The translations under genes were made by a program, and so were the position numbers. The notes beneath the pieces are model-generated. The model ran no database searches, was not told the origin of the DNA, and saw only the letters and a list, made by a program, of their open reading frames with translations. Source: Bordetella petrii (GTDB lineage Bacteria; Pseudomonadota; Gammaproteobacteria; Burkholderiales; Burkholderiaceae_B). From it: a DNA stretch of 64,000 nt. The DNA is taken from positions 62,001 through 126,000 of the forward strand of contig WMBV01000007.1 in the NCBI GenBank assembly GCA_017745595.1, in the 5' to 3' direction. Of the stretch, positions 43,058-51,964 are shown in pieces. The number at the start of each line of letters is the position of its first letter. The first letter of the stretch is position 1.

Positions 43058-44466
43058 CTGCCGGCACGCCCGCCGCCGCGGCCTCCCTGATAGACCAGTG
43101 CCTGAACCCGGCCGGCGACGCAGGGCTTTTCTCGGACGGGCAATGGCTGGAAGCGTTGCTGCGCTTCGAGGCAAGCCTGGCGGCCGCCCAGGCCGCCAAC
43201 GGCCTGATACCCGCTCCGGCGGCGGCGGCGATCGCGCGGGCGTGTACCCAGATCGAACTGGACCGCGCCCGCTTCATCGAGCGCGCACGGCAGACAGGCG
43301 CCTTCGGCATCGGCCTGGTCGATCCCATCCGGGCTTTCCTGGCCAGCCATGATCCCGCCGCGCTGCCGTGGCTGCACTGGGGCACGACCACGCAGGATGC
43401 GGTCGACACCGCGCACGCCTTGCTTACCAAAACCGCCCTGGCCGCCTTGCTGGAAGAATTGCAGGGGCTGGGCGCAGCGCTGCGCAGGCTGGCCCATGCC
43501 CATGCCGCCACGCCCATGATGGCGCGCAGCCTGCTGCAACCCGCCCAGGTCACCAGCTTCGGCTTGAAATGCGCCCAATCCGCCGCCGCCGTGCAGCGCA
43601 GTGCCCAGCAATTGTGCGCGTTGGCGCCGCATGCCTTGTGTGTGCAGCTGGGCGGCGCGGTGGGCAATCGCGCCGCGATGGGCGGGCGCGGCGCCCAGGT
43701 AGAACTCATCCTGGCCGCCGAACTGGGGCTGTGGGCGCGCGGACATAGCTGGCATACGCAGCGCGATGCGTGGCTACGGCTAGGCATGGAAGCCGCCGTC
43801 TGCGCCGGCAGCCTGGCCAAGCTGGCGCGCGACTGGTCGCTGATGTCCCAGTTCGAAGTCGGCGAACTGGCCGAGCAGCCGCGCGGCAAGACCTCGAGCG
43901 CCATGCCGCATAAGCGCAATGCCGTGCACTGCATGCAAGCCATCGCCCAGACTCAGCCGGTGCCCGCGCTCGCGGCCGCGCTGCTCGGCTGCATGGCCCA
44001 AGCGCACGAACGCGCCATGGGCGAATGGCAGGCCGAACTTTCCGCTTGGGCGCCCTTGTGGCGCCATGTGCACGGGGCGGCGGCCGCGTTGCGGCTGGCC
44101 GCCGAGGGGATACAGGTAGACCCCGCGCGCATGCAGGCGCACCTGGATGCCCTGCACCAGGTCATATTCTCGGAAGCCTGCGCCGATGCGCTGGTGCCGC
44201 TGGTCGGCCACGAGGCCGCGCAGCAGGCCACGGAGCGCCTGGCACCCCAGGCCCTGGCGCAGCGCCAGCCCTTATCCCTGCTGCTGCAACGCTGGGTCGA
44301 AACCGAGCACGGTCCCGAACGGGCGCGACTCGCGGCCGAAGCCCTGGCCCCGGCCACCGACCCCCGCCACGCCGTACACGCCTCTGCCGCCTGCTGCGCG
44401 GAGCTCTTGCGCACGCTCGACGCGGCGCCCCAACCCGCCTGTAATCTGGAGCCCAGCCATGACTGA
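43054..44466 (+). CDS. pcaB: 3-Carboxy-cis,cis-muconate cycloisomerase
   Basis: A 470-residue member of the fumarase/aspartase superfamily that converts 3-carboxy-cis,cis-muconate to 4-carboxymuconolactone. Signs are LHWGTTTQDAVDTAHALL, MARSLLQPAQVTSFGLK, GGAVGNRAAMG and the superfamily signature KTSSAMPHKRNAVHC (about residues 279-293). The ATG at 43054 overlaps the Bug stop by 4 nt. pcaC starts 8 nt before its stop. The ring-cleavage dioxygenase genes pcaHG lie beyond pcaQ. Confidence 0.95.
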   Translation: MTAGTPAAAASLIDQCLNPAGDAGLFSDGQWLEALLRFEASLAAAQAANGLIPAPAAAAIARACTQIELDRARFIERARQTGAFGIGLVDPIRAFLASHDPAALPWLHWGTTTQDAVDTAHALLTKTALAALLEELQGLGAALRRLAHAHAATPMMARSLLQPAQVTSFGLKCAQSAAAVQRSAQQLCALAPHALCVQLGGAVGNRAAMGGRGAQVELILAAELGLWARGHSWHTQRDAWLRLGMEAAVCAGSLAKLARDWSLMSQFEVGELAEQPRGKTSSAMPHKRNAVHCMQAIAQTQPVPALAAALLGCMAQAHERAMGEWQAELSAWAPLWRHVHGAAAALRLAAEGIQVDPARMQAHLDALHQVIFSEACADALVPLVGHEAAQQATERLAPQALAQRQPLSLLLQRWVETEHGPERARLAAEALAPATDPRHAVHASAACCAELLRTLDAAPQPACNLEPSHD

Positions 44467-44914
44467 TTCCCTTCCTTCCGACGCAGTGCAGCGCGGCTTG
44501 GCAAACCGCCGCAAGGTCCTGGGCGATGCCTGGGTAGAACGCTCGGTCGGCAACGCCAATACGCTGAACGTGGAATTCCAGCGCATGATCACGTGTTACG
44601 CCTGGGACGGCATCTGGAGCCGGCCGGGACTCGAACCGCTCACGCGCCGCATCATGGTGCTGGCCATTACGGCGGCCATGGGCCGCTGGGAAGAATTCGA
44701 ACTGCATGTGCGCACCGGGCTGCAGGCGCCGGCCGACGACCCGGCCGCCGCCGCGCTCGACCTGGAAACCCTGCGCGAAGTCTTGCTGCAAACCGCCGTA
44801 TACGCGGGGGTGCCGGCCGGCAACACCGGCATGGCCATCGTGCTGAAAGTATTGGCGGCGCTGGACCGCAGTCCGCCCAAGGCGGATTTCTGGACCGCCG
44901 AACCCGGTCGCTAG
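44459..44914 (+). CDS. pcaC: 4-Carboxymuconolactone decarboxylase
   Basis: A 151-residue protein of the carboxymuconolactone decarboxylase family: RRKVLGDAWVERSVGN at the N-terminus, TRRIMVLAITAAMGRWEEFE and LHVRTGLQA in the core, then VLLQTAVYAGVPAGNTGM. It converts 4-carboxymuconolactone to the beta-ketoadipate enol-lactone. It overlaps pcaB by 8 nt and ends with a 4-nt overlap with the convergent pcaQ gene. Confidence 0.94.
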   Translation: MTDSLPSDAVQRGLANRRKVLGDAWVERSVGNANTLNVEFQRMITCYAWDGIWSRPGLEPLTRRIMVLAITAAMGRWEEFELHVRTGLQAPADDPAAAALDLETLREVLLQTAVYAGVPAGNTGMAIVLKVLAALDRSPPKADFWTAEPGR

Positions 44915-45861
44915 GCTTGCGCGACGCGCGCCTGCTCGCGTCGCAGCCCGGCCTGGCGCAGCGCGTCCAGCAGGCTGAGAGCGGCCGGAGATTGCGCCAC
45001 GTCGGTGCGCTGCAATAAACCCATGGGTTCGTCGGTACCGCCAAACGGCATGGGCAGGCGCACCAGTTCCTGGCGCGCCACGCGGGGTTCGACCAGGCTC
45101 GACGGGACGAACCACACGGCATCGTTGCGCATCGTCAGTTCCAGGCTCAACGATACCGACAGGCTTTCCACGCGCGCCAGCACGCGTGGCAGCCCGAATG
45201 CGCTGATGACGCTTTCGGCCGACTGGCGGATCAGCGTGCCTTCGGGCGGCACGATCAGCGGATATCGCGCCAGCGCCAGCGGTGCCGGCGGCGAGTGATC
45301 CAGCAAGGCATGGCCGGCCCTGACCACCACGGTCAGGGGCTCGCGGAACAAGTGCTCGAAACTCATGCCGGCCATCGCGTCCGGTTCGCCCAGGCGGCCC
45401 ACCGCAAACTCGATATCGGCCGCCTTCAGACGTTCCAGCAGTTCCGCATTGCGGCCCGTGTAAATCCGCAGGCCGGCCATCGGCCAGCACTCCCGGAACA
45501 CTTGTATGGCCGGCGGCAGCAGCACGCTGGCCACCGTCGGCAGGATACCCAGCCCTACCGTGACCGAGGCGCCATCGTCGGCTTGCGCCAGCTGCCCGAT
45601 GCCATCGCGCAGGCTGCCCAGGCAAGTGCGGGCATACGGCGCGAAGATGCGCCCTTCGCGTGTCAGTTCGGCGCCGCGCCGCCCGCGCTCGAACAGCCGC
45701 GCGCCGACCACGGATTCCAGTTCGGCCAAGGTCTTGGAAATCGCCGGCTGAGTGATCGACAGCTGCTCGGCGGCGCGTTGCAGGCTGTTCGATTGCGCCA
45801 CGGCCAGAAAGCACTGGACGTGCCGCAACTTGATGCGGCCGCCATGAAAGGGGTTTTCCAT
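44911..45861 (-). CDS. pcaQ: LysR-family regulator, PcaQ-like
   Basis: A 316-residue LysR regulator: LRHVQCFLAVAQSNSLQRAA, EQLSITQPAISKTLAELE, LFERGRRGAELTREG, and effector domain from VTVGLGILPTVASVLLPPAI. The sequence style and position, divergent from pcaHG and convergent with pcaBC, fit PcaQ, which activates pca genes in response to a pathway intermediate. Two CATAACTTT copies in its upstream region may be part of its binding site. Confidence 0.88.
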   Translation of the reverse strand: MENPFHGGRIKLRHVQCFLAVAQSNSLQRAAEQLSITQPAISKTLAELESVVGARLFERGRRGAELTREGRIFAPYARTCLGSLRDGIGQLAQADDGASVTVGLGILPTVASVLLPPAIQVFRECWPMAGLRIYTGRNAELLERLKAADIEFAVGRLGEPDAMAGMSFEHLFREPLTVVVRAGHALLDHSPPAPLALARYPLIVPPEGTLIRQSAESVISAFGLPRVLARVESLSVSLSLELTMRNDAVWFVPSSLVEPRVARQELVRLPMPFGGTDEPMGLLQRTDVAQSPAALSLLDALRQAGLRREQARVAQA

Positions 45862-45909
45862 AACTTTTTAGATAACTGAGTAGCATGAAACATCACTTAC
45901 CATAACTTT
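45859..45909. promoter_or_regulatory. Candidate PcaQ-binding region (direct CATAACTTT repeats)
   Basis: CATAACTTT occurs at 45859-45867 (overlapping the pcaQ start) and at 45901-45909, 42 bp apart, with GATAACTGA between them. ATAAC is a core element in sites reported for PcaQ of alphaproteobacteria. The gap also holds a GGAG ribosome-binding site for pcaH. Binding is unproven. Confidence 0.4.
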
Positions 45910-45960
45910 ATAACCCTATTACAGTACGGCTCAATCATCTCGAGCAGCCGGAGTGTTTCC

Positions 45961-46677
45961 ATGGACGGTTCCACGCCATCTCCCATTGTCCTCACCCCCC
46001 GGGATTGGGATGCGCATCCGCCTTACCGCTACCCCGACTACAAATCCTCGGTACTGCGCAGCCCCTCGCTGCCCCTGATCGCCCTGGACGAGTCGCTGAA
46101 GAACCGCCACGCGCCGGTATATGGCGCCAGCAGGCTGGGGCCGCTGGACCACGACCTGACTCGCAACGCCGCGAAAAACGGCGCACCGCTGGGGGAACGC
46201 ATCGTGGTAACCGGCCGGGTTCTCGACGAAGGCGGAAGGCCGGTGCGCAACACCCTGGTCGAAATCTGGCAGGCCAACGCGGCGGGCCGTTATGTCCATC
46301 AGGGCGACCAGCACGACGCGCCGCTGGATCCGAACTTCCTGGGCGCGGGCCGCTGCCTGACCGACGGCGAAGGCAGGTATCGTTTCCTGACCATCAAGCC
46401 GGGCGCCTACCCTTGGGGCAATCACGCCAACGCCTGGCGGCCGAACCATATCCACTTCTCGCTATTCGGCGATTACTTCGGATCGCGCCTGGTCACCCAG
46501 ATGTATTTTCCGGGCGACCCGTTGTTGCAGCTCGACCCCATCTTTCAGGGCACGCCGGCGCGCGCGCGCGAACGTCTGGTGTCGCGCTTTTCGCTGGACG
46601 CCACTCAAGAGGGCTATGCGCTGGGTTATGAGTTCGACATCGTGCTGCGCGGCGCACACCAGACCCCGACGGAGTAA
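45961..46677 (+). CDS. pcaH: Protocatechuate 3,4-dioxygenase beta subunit
   Basis: A 238-residue subunit of the iron(III) intradiol dioxygenase that opens protocatechuate to 3-carboxy-cis,cis-muconate. It carries VEIWQANAAGRYVHQGDQHD, FLGAGRCLTDGEGRYRF, IKPGAYPWGNHANAWRPNHI and HFSLFG, with the Tyr and His residues that bind iron in this family, plus QMYFPGDPL. It is 3 bp before pcaG. GGAG lies 9 nt upstream of the ATG. Confidence 0.97.
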   Translation: MDGSTPSPIVLTPRDWDAHPPYRYPDYKSSVLRSPSLPLIALDESLKNRHAPVYGASRLGPLDHDLTRNAAKNGAPLGERIVVTGRVLDEGGRPVRNTLVEIWQANAAGRYVHQGDQHDAPLDPNFLGAGRCLTDGEGRYRFLTIKPGAYPWGNHANAWRPNHIHFSLFGDYFGSRLVTQMYFPGDPLLQLDPIFQGTPARARERLVSRFSLDATQEGYALGYEFDIVLRGAHQTPTE

Positions 46678-46680
46678 GCC

Positions 46681-47271
46681 ATGCCGCATCTGAAACAAAC
46701 GCCATCCCAGACCATCGGCCCCTTCTTCGCGTATGGCCTGTGTCCCGAGCAATACAATTTCGAACTCAAGAGCCTGTTCACGCCGATACTGGCGGAACGC
46801 CACGCCGCGGGCCAACCCATTACCATCGAGGGTCGCGTGTACGACGGCAGCGGCCAGGCGGTCAATGACGCCGTCATCGAGATGATGCAGGCGGACGCGG
46901 CGGGCCGCTACGCCCAGGCCGACGCCGATATCGAAGCCAGCGGATTCAAAGGCTTTGCCCGCGTGGGCACCGGCACCGATCCGCAGGCGCGCTTCATGGT
47001 CGAAACCATCAAGCCCGGCACCACCGGCGCCGCCTCGGCTCCACATATCGATGTCATCGTCATGATGCGCGGCATGCTGCTGCACGCCTATACCCGTATT
47101 TACTTCGAGGAAGACACGGCGGCCCACGGCCAGGATGCCGTACTGGCCGCCGTACCGCCCGAGCGCCGGGCCACGCTGATCGCGCGGCGCCTGCCGTACG
47201 CGAATCGCGCGGCTTACGAATTCAACATTTATTTGCAGGGGCCTGACGAAACCGTCTTTTTCGACGTCTGA
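46681..47271 (+). CDS. pcaG: Protocatechuate 3,4-dioxygenase alpha subunit
   Basis: A 196-residue partner of PcaH: QTPSQTIGPFFAYGLCPEQY at the N-terminus, IEMMQADAAGRY, VGTGTDPQARFMVETIKPG and PHIDVIVMMRGMLLHAYTRI followed by YFEEDTAAH. The alpha subunit shapes the substrate pocket while iron is held by beta. Followed by a good terminator at 47289. Confidence 0.97.
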   Translation: MPHLKQTPSQTIGPFFAYGLCPEQYNFELKSLFTPILAERHAAGQPITIEGRVYDGSGQAVNDAVIEMMQADAAGRYAQADADIEASGFKGFARVGTGTDPQARFMVETIKPGTTGAASAPHIDVIVMMRGMLLHAYTRIYFEEDTAAHGQDAVLAAVPPERRATLIARRLPYANRAAYEFNIYLQGPDETVFFDV

Positions 47272-47288
47272 CATCCAGCACGTCGCAC

Positions 47289-47318
47289 GCCCGCGCAGCC
47301 TGCCTGCAGCGGGCTTTT
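47289..47318 (+). terminator. Intrinsic terminator after pcaHG
   Basis: GCCCGCGCAG-CCTGC-CTGC(A)GCGGGC forms a stem of about 10 bp with one bulge, followed by TTTT (47315-47318). It lies 18 bp after the pcaG stop. Confidence 0.6.
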
Positions 47319-47391
47319 GGCGCTTGTGCCGCGCGTTGCGCAGGGCACGAAAATTCCTGGCCGGAGAATCATTTTTATACACACCGGTTCG

Positions 47392-47420
47392 TTGAATTAT
47401 TCTTAGCTATCTAATATTAT
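47392..47420 (+). promoter_or_regulatory. Sigma70-type promoter of the phthalate operon
   Basis: TTGAAT (47392-47397) and TATTAT (47415-47420) are 17 bp apart in the AT-richest stretch of the 245-bp gap before the Bug gene. The expected start near 47427 gives a leader of about 90 nt. Confidence 0.6.
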
Positions 47421-47516
47421 TTGCATGCACGTCGATCCATCGCCGACTGCGCAAGCCGCGCGTAGGCCTGGCATATCCATCAAAAGAACGTGCCCAAGAA
47501 AAACGGAGAGAGACTC

Positions 47517-48533
47517 ATGATTCAAGATCGATCAGCACTTCATCGCCAGGGCTGTAGCATCATCCTGGGTTCGCTGCTCAGCGCCGCGCTGGGCCTTGCC
47601 GCTCCTTGTGCCGCGCTGGCGACAGAACAGGCTGCGCAGTTTCCGTCACATGCCATCCGGTTCATCGTTCCCTATGCGGCGGGCGGCCTGCCCGACACAG
47701 TGGCGCGCGTCGTGGCGCAGGGCCTTACCAACAGCCTGGGCCAGCCCGTCGTGGTGGAAAACAAGCCTGGCGCCAACGGTGTCGTGGCCGCGCAAACGCT
47801 GGCCAGCAGCCCGGCCGACGGGTACACGTATCTGGTCACTGATGGTTCGATGATGTCCATCAATCCATCGCTGTACAAAAACCTGCCGTACGATCCCAAG
47901 CGCGACTTCGTTCCCGTTTCCCTGATCGCCACTTCGCCGCTTTTCCTCGCCACCAGCACGCAGACCGGCATCACTTCGCTGCAAGATTTCGTAAAGCGCG
48001 TAAAAGCCAAACCCGGGGCAATGAACTACGGTTCGTCGGGCGTGGGCAGTTCGCATCACCTGACGATGGAAGCCATGAAGATCGCGCTGGGGCTCGACAT
48101 CAAGCATGTGCCGTTCCGCGGCTCGGGCCAATCGGTCCCGGCCATGGTGGGCAACCAGGTCGACGTGGTATTTGCCGCCCTGCCGTCACTGTCGGGATTC
48201 GCCGACAAAGGCCAGGTCAAGATCCTGGCCACCAACGCCGGCACGCGATCGGTGCTGGCCCCCGATATCCCAGCCATCTCCGAAATCATTCCGGGCTTCA
48301 ACTTTGCCGTCACGGTGGGCGCGCTGGCCGCCACGGGCACGCCCGATTTTGCCGTGCAGAAGGTCAGCGCGGCCATCGCCAAAGCAGTCAAAGACCCCGC
48401 CGTCGTGAAGCAGTTCAACACGCTGGGCATCGAGCCCGTCGGCGGCACGCCGGCCCAGTACAACGCCGCCATCGACGACGAAGCCAAGCGCTATCAAAGC
48501 GCGATCCAGGCAGCGGGCATCAAGGCCGATTAG
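47517..48533 (+). CDS. Bug-family receptor, candidate phthalate-binding protein
   Basis: A 338-residue periplasmic receptor with a signal peptide (about residues 1-36, ending CAALATEQ), then IRFIVPYAAGGLPDTVARVV, GQPVVVENKPGANGVVAAQT, DGYTYLVTDGS and KHVPFRGSGQSVPAMVGNQ. It is first in the phthalate operon. In Comamonas the Bug protein TphC serves terephthalate uptake with TctAB-like subunits encoded elsewhere; this gene is a good candidate for the equivalent role with phthalate. The ATG at 47517 has GGAGAGA upstream; a GTG further up is unlikely. Confidence 0.9.
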   Translation: MIQDRSALHRQGCSIILGSLLSAALGLAAPCAALATEQAAQFPSHAIRFIVPYAAGGLPDTVARVVAQGLTNSLGQPVVVENKPGANGVVAAQTLASSPADGYTYLVTDGSMMSINPSLYKNLPYDPKRDFVPVSLIATSPLFLATSTQTGITSLQDFVKRVKAKPGAMNYGSSGVGSSHHLTMEAMKIALGLDIKHVPFRGSGQSVPAMVGNQVDVVFAALPSLSGFADKGQVKILATNAGTRSVLAPDIPAISEIIPGFNFAVTVGALAATGTPDFAVQKVSAAIAKAVKDPAVVKQFNTLGIEPVGGTPAQYNAAIDDEAKRYQSAIQAAGIKAD

Positions 48534-48617
48534 CCCTGGCGGCTGGCCGCGCGCGGGCCCGGGCAGCCCGGCGCGCGGCGACCCGCCTGCACCGCACCCC
48601 CATTGGAAGGAACTCCT

Positions 48618-49937
48618 ATGTTGACGACCGAAGAAAACGAACTGCTGTGCCGAGTAGTCGGCGACGCGCCCATGGGCCAATTAATGCGCAGGCACTGGTT
48701 ACCCGTCTGTCTCAGTGAAGAAGTCAGCGAACCCGACGGCGACCCGGTGCAAGCCCGAGTGCTGGGGGAAGACCTGGTGGTGTTCCGCGATACGGACGGC
48801 CGCGTGGGCGTCATGGACGAATACTGTCCGCACCGCCGCGTATCGCTGGTATACGGACGCAACGAAGAATGCGGCCTGCGCTGCCTGTATCACGGCTGGA
48901 AAATGGACGTCGAGGGGCATGTGATCGAAATGGTGTCCGAACCGGCGGCCAGCACCATGGCGCAAAAGGTGAAGCACAAGGCCTACAAGGTGCAGGAATG
49001 GGGCGGCGTCATCTGGGCGTACATGGGCCCGCAAGACGATATCCCCCCGTTCGCGCCCCCGCCCTGGGCGCCCACCGCCGGCACCAAGGTCAGCATCGCC
49101 AAGGTACTCATCCCCTGCAATTGGGCGCAGATCCTGGAAGGCGCGATCGATTCCGCGCATAGTTCCAGCCTGCATTCGTCCGACTTCGTGCCGGCGCGCG
49201 TCGGCGGCGCCGAGGCGACCGACAAAAACTGGCTGCGCCCTTCTACCGACAAGGCGCCGCGGCTGCAAGTGCAACGCATGCCGTTCGGCTTTCGCTACGC
49301 CGCCATCCGCCGGCCGATCACCAACGCGGCGCAGAACGACTATGTGCGTTCCACCGTATTCGTGGCGCCCGCCACGGTGCTGATTCCCCCCAATAACCTG
49401 TACAACGTGGCCAACATCAACGTGCCGATGGACGACACCGGCACGGCGTTCTATTTCATCGCCTGGGGCGAGAAGGCCACCACGCCCGATACCGAGACCT
49501 GGCGCCGCTTCCTGGGCACCAGCGTCGGCATCGACCTGGACGAACGCTATCGCCCGCGCCGCAACACCGAGAACCGCTTCTGGCAGGACCGCCAGGCCAT
49601 GAAGGCCGGCAACTTCACTGGCATACGCGGCTTTCCGAATCAGGACATCGCCATGTGGGTCACCATGGGCCCGCTCGCCAACCGCTCGGAAGAGCGCCTG
49701 GGCGCCAGCGACTTGGCCATCGTCGAATTCCGGCGCCAGATGCTCGAGGCCGTGCGGTCTTTCCAACAAGGCGACGCGGCCATCGGCACCGGCGATTCGC
49801 GCATTCCCGCGCACGTCTGCTCGTTCCAGGCCATCGTGCCCAAGACCACTGACTGGCGCGAATTTGCCGCCCAGCCCGCCGGCGCGCAGCCCAGCAACGA
49901 CCCCGAGCTGGCGGGCAATTACCAGACCCCCGCTTGA
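48618..49937 (+). CDS. ophA2: Phthalate 4,5-dioxygenase oxygenase subunit (Rieske)
   Basis: A 439-residue Rieske oxygenase. The [2Fe-2S] ligands are C70/H72 in EYCPHRRV and C89/H92 in RCLYHGW. The mononuclear iron site follows in GAIDSAHSSSLHSSDF, which fits DxxHxxxLH. Length matches phthalate dioxygenase oxygenase (about 440), and the next three genes are the reductase, dehydrogenase and decarboxylase of the same path, which makes phthalate the best substrate, though 3-chlorobenzoate-type oxygenases are close relatives. GGAAGGA precedes the ATG at 48618. Confidence 0.88.
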   Translation: MLTTEENELLCRVVGDAPMGQLMRRHWLPVCLSEEVSEPDGDPVQARVLGEDLVVFRDTDGRVGVMDEYCPHRRVSLVYGRNEECGLRCLYHGWKMDVEGHVIEMVSEPAASTMAQKVKHKAYKVQEWGGVIWAYMGPQDDIPPFAPPPWAPTAGTKVSIAKVLIPCNWAQILEGAIDSAHSSSLHSSDFVPARVGGAEATDKNWLRPSTDKAPRLQVQRMPFGFRYAAIRRPITNAAQNDYVRSTVFVAPATVLIPPNNLYNVANINVPMDDTGTAFYFIAWGEKATTPDTETWRRFLGTSVGIDLDERYRPRRNTENRFWQDRQAMKAGNFTGIRGFPNQDIAMWVTMGPLANRSEERLGASDLAIVEFRRQMLEAVRSFQQGDAAIGTGDSRIPAHVCSFQAIVPKTTDWREFAAQPAGAQPSNDPELAGNYQTPA

Positions 49938-49953
49938 ATCCAGGAGAAACCCA

Positions 49954-50943
49954 TTGGCCAAGCTACCGCTTTCCATCGCCATGGGCGATTACGACCGTAA
50001 TCGCGCGCTTTACGACGGCGCCGTACAGATCGACGGCGTGGATCCCACGTTCATGCTGCTCAATCCGGAAGAAATGTTCTTTCGTGCATTCCGCTTCCAG
50101 GATTTCGACATCAGCGAATTGTCTTTCAGCAGTTACTTGGTCAAGCATGCCCGCGGCGAGTGTCCCTACATCGCCCTGCCGATCTTCCTGTCGCGCGCCT
50201 TCCGGCATACCTCGATCTATGTGCGCAAAGACAAGATCCGGACGCCGCAAGACCTGAAAGGCAAACGCATCGGCATACCCGAATATCAATTGACCGCCAA
50301 TGTGTGGGCGCGCGCGCTCTTGAGCGACGACTACGGCGTGAAGCCGTCGGACGTCACCTGGGTACGCGGCGGCATCGACCAGCCGGGCCGCCCCGAGAAG
50401 ATCAAGCTGCAGTTGCCCGCCGACGTGAATATGATCGATGCCCCGGCGGACACCACGATTTCAGACATGCTGGATCGCGGCGAAATCGAAGGATTCATGG
50501 CGCCTCGCGCGCCATTCGGCGCGGCGCGCGCCAATCCCGATATCGGCTGGCTGTTCGATGACCCGACCGCGGTCGCCAAAGACTACTACAAGCGCACGGC
50601 GATTTTTCCCATCATGCACGTGGTGGGCCTGCGCAAGACGCTGGCGCAGCAGCATCCCTGGCTGGCCGGCGCGCTGCTGAAGGCCTTCGAGCACTCGAAG
50701 GCCGCGGCGCTGGCCAAGCTCGAAGACACGTCCGCCACCAAAGTGACTTTGCCCTTTGTCGAAGAGCAGCTGAAGGCGGCGCGTGAAACCCTGGGCGCCG
50801 ACTACTGGGCCTATGGCGTCCCGGCCAACCGGCCCACGCTCGAAGCGTTCACCCGCCATCACCACGCACAGGGCCTGTCTGCCCGGCACGTTGCCGTAGA
50901 CGAGCTGTTTCATCCCAGCACCTACGAAACCTACAAGATCTAG
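49954..50943 (+). CDS. ophC: 4,5-Dihydroxyphthalate decarboxylase
   Basis: A 329-residue protein similar to 4,5-dihydroxyphthalate decarboxylase (Pht5/OphC, about 331 residues): SIAMGDYDRNRALYDGAVQI, GVDPTFMLLNPEEMFFRAFR, LKGKRIGIPEYQLTANVWAR and DPTAVAKDYYKRTAIFPIMH. It has a periplasmic-binding-protein-like fold but no signal peptide. The start is most likely TTG at 49954, with AGGAG 8 nt before it; the next ATG, at residue 10, has no such site. It forms protocatechuate, the substrate of PcaHG. Confidence 0.85.
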   Translation: MAKLPLSIAMGDYDRNRALYDGAVQIDGVDPTFMLLNPEEMFFRAFRFQDFDISELSFSSYLVKHARGECPYIALPIFLSRAFRHTSIYVRKDKIRTPQDLKGKRIGIPEYQLTANVWARALLSDDYGVKPSDVTWVRGGIDQPGRPEKIKLQLPADVNMIDAPADTTISDMLDRGEIEGFMAPRAPFGAARANPDIGWLFDDPTAVAKDYYKRTAIFPIMHVVGLRKTLAQQHPWLAGALLKAFEHSKAAALAKLEDTSATKVTLPFVEEQLKAARETLGADYWAYGVPANRPTLEAFTRHHHAQGLSARHVAVDELFHPSTYETYKI

Positions 50944-50970
50944 GCCCGACCGCCGCCCGAAGAGATAGCC

Positions 50971-51942
50971 ATGACTGACTCCACCCCCGGCCCGGACTCC
51001 TGGATGCCGCTGCGCATCGCCGGCATCGTGGATGCCGCCGACGGTATCCGGTCGTTCGAACTGCGCCATGCAGGCGGCGACACGCTTCCGCCTTTCACAC
51101 CCGGCTCGCACATCCGGGTTCAGGTGCCCAACGGCGAACTGCGCAAGTATTCGCTGTGCAATGACGCCGCGGAACGCGACCGCTATGTCATTACCGTCAA
51201 GCGCGAGGCCCAGGGCCGCGGCGGCTCGATCAGCCTGGTCGACCAGGCGGCCGTGGGCGATACCCTGCGCACCTCGTTGCCCGACAACGCATTCGCGCTG
51301 GTCGACAATCCCGGCAGCCTGACATTCATCGCGGGCGGCATCGGCATCACACCCATTCTGTCGATGATCCGCACGTTCGGCGAACTGCCGCCGGCCCCCT
51401 GGAAGCTGTACTACCTGAGCCAGGCGCCGTCTACCACGGCATTTCTCGATGAGCTGGGCCACCCGGACCTGCGGGCGCGTGTGCGGGTCCACCATGACCA
51501 CGGCGACCCCGCGCAATCGCTGGATCTGTGGCCGGTACTCGAAAAGCCGAATCGCGGCCATGTGTACTGCTGCGGTCCACGCGGACTGATGGAAGCGGTG
51601 CGCGACATGTCGGGCCACTGGTCGCCCGGGCGCATTCATTTCGAGAGCTTCCTCGAGGGCGGCGGCAAACAGCCCGACGACCAGCCCTTCACGGTGGAGC
51701 TCGCCAGGTCGGGCAGCCAGTTCGTGGTGCCGGTAGGCGAATCTATCTTGTCGGTGCTGCTGCGGGCCGGCGTGCACGTGGGCCACTCTTGCGAAAGCGG
51801 TACCTGCGGCTCTTGCCGCACCGGCCTGCTGGCCGGCGCGGCAGACCATCGCGACATGGTGCTGTTGCCCGACGAACAGGACAGCCAGATCATGGTGTGC
51901 GTATCGCGCGCCCACGGCGACAAACTGGTGCTGGACCTATAG
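50971..51942 (+). CDS. ophA1: Phthalate dioxygenase reductase
   Basis: A 323-residue class IA reductase with domains in the order FMN, NADH, plant-type [2Fe-2S]. Visible: [20 protein letters not shown] (flavin), [17 protein letters not shown] (NADH) and the cluster ligands in [10 protein letters not shown] plus a last Cys, at about 274, 279, 282 and 310. It passes electrons from NADH to the Rieske centre of the oxygenase. The gene lies 27 bp after the decarboxylase. Confidence 0.92.
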   Translation: MTDSTPGPDSWMPLRIAGIVDAADGIRSFELRHAGGDTLPPFTPGSHIRVQVPNGELRKYSLCNDAAERDRYVITVKREAQGRGGSISLVDQAAVGDTLRTSLPDNAFALVDNPGSLTFIAGGIGITPILSMIRTFGELPPAPWKLYYLSQAPSTTAFLDELGHPDLRARVRVHHDHGDPAQSLDLWPVLEKPNRGHVYCCGPRGLMEAVRDMSGHWSPGRIHFESFLEGGGKQPDDQPFTVELARSGSQFVVPVGESILSVLLRAGVHVGHSCESGTCGSCRTGLLAGAADHRDMVLLPDEQDSQIMVCVSRAHGDKLVLDL

Positions 51943-51964
51943 CCAGCCTTATGGAGCCCCCAGC

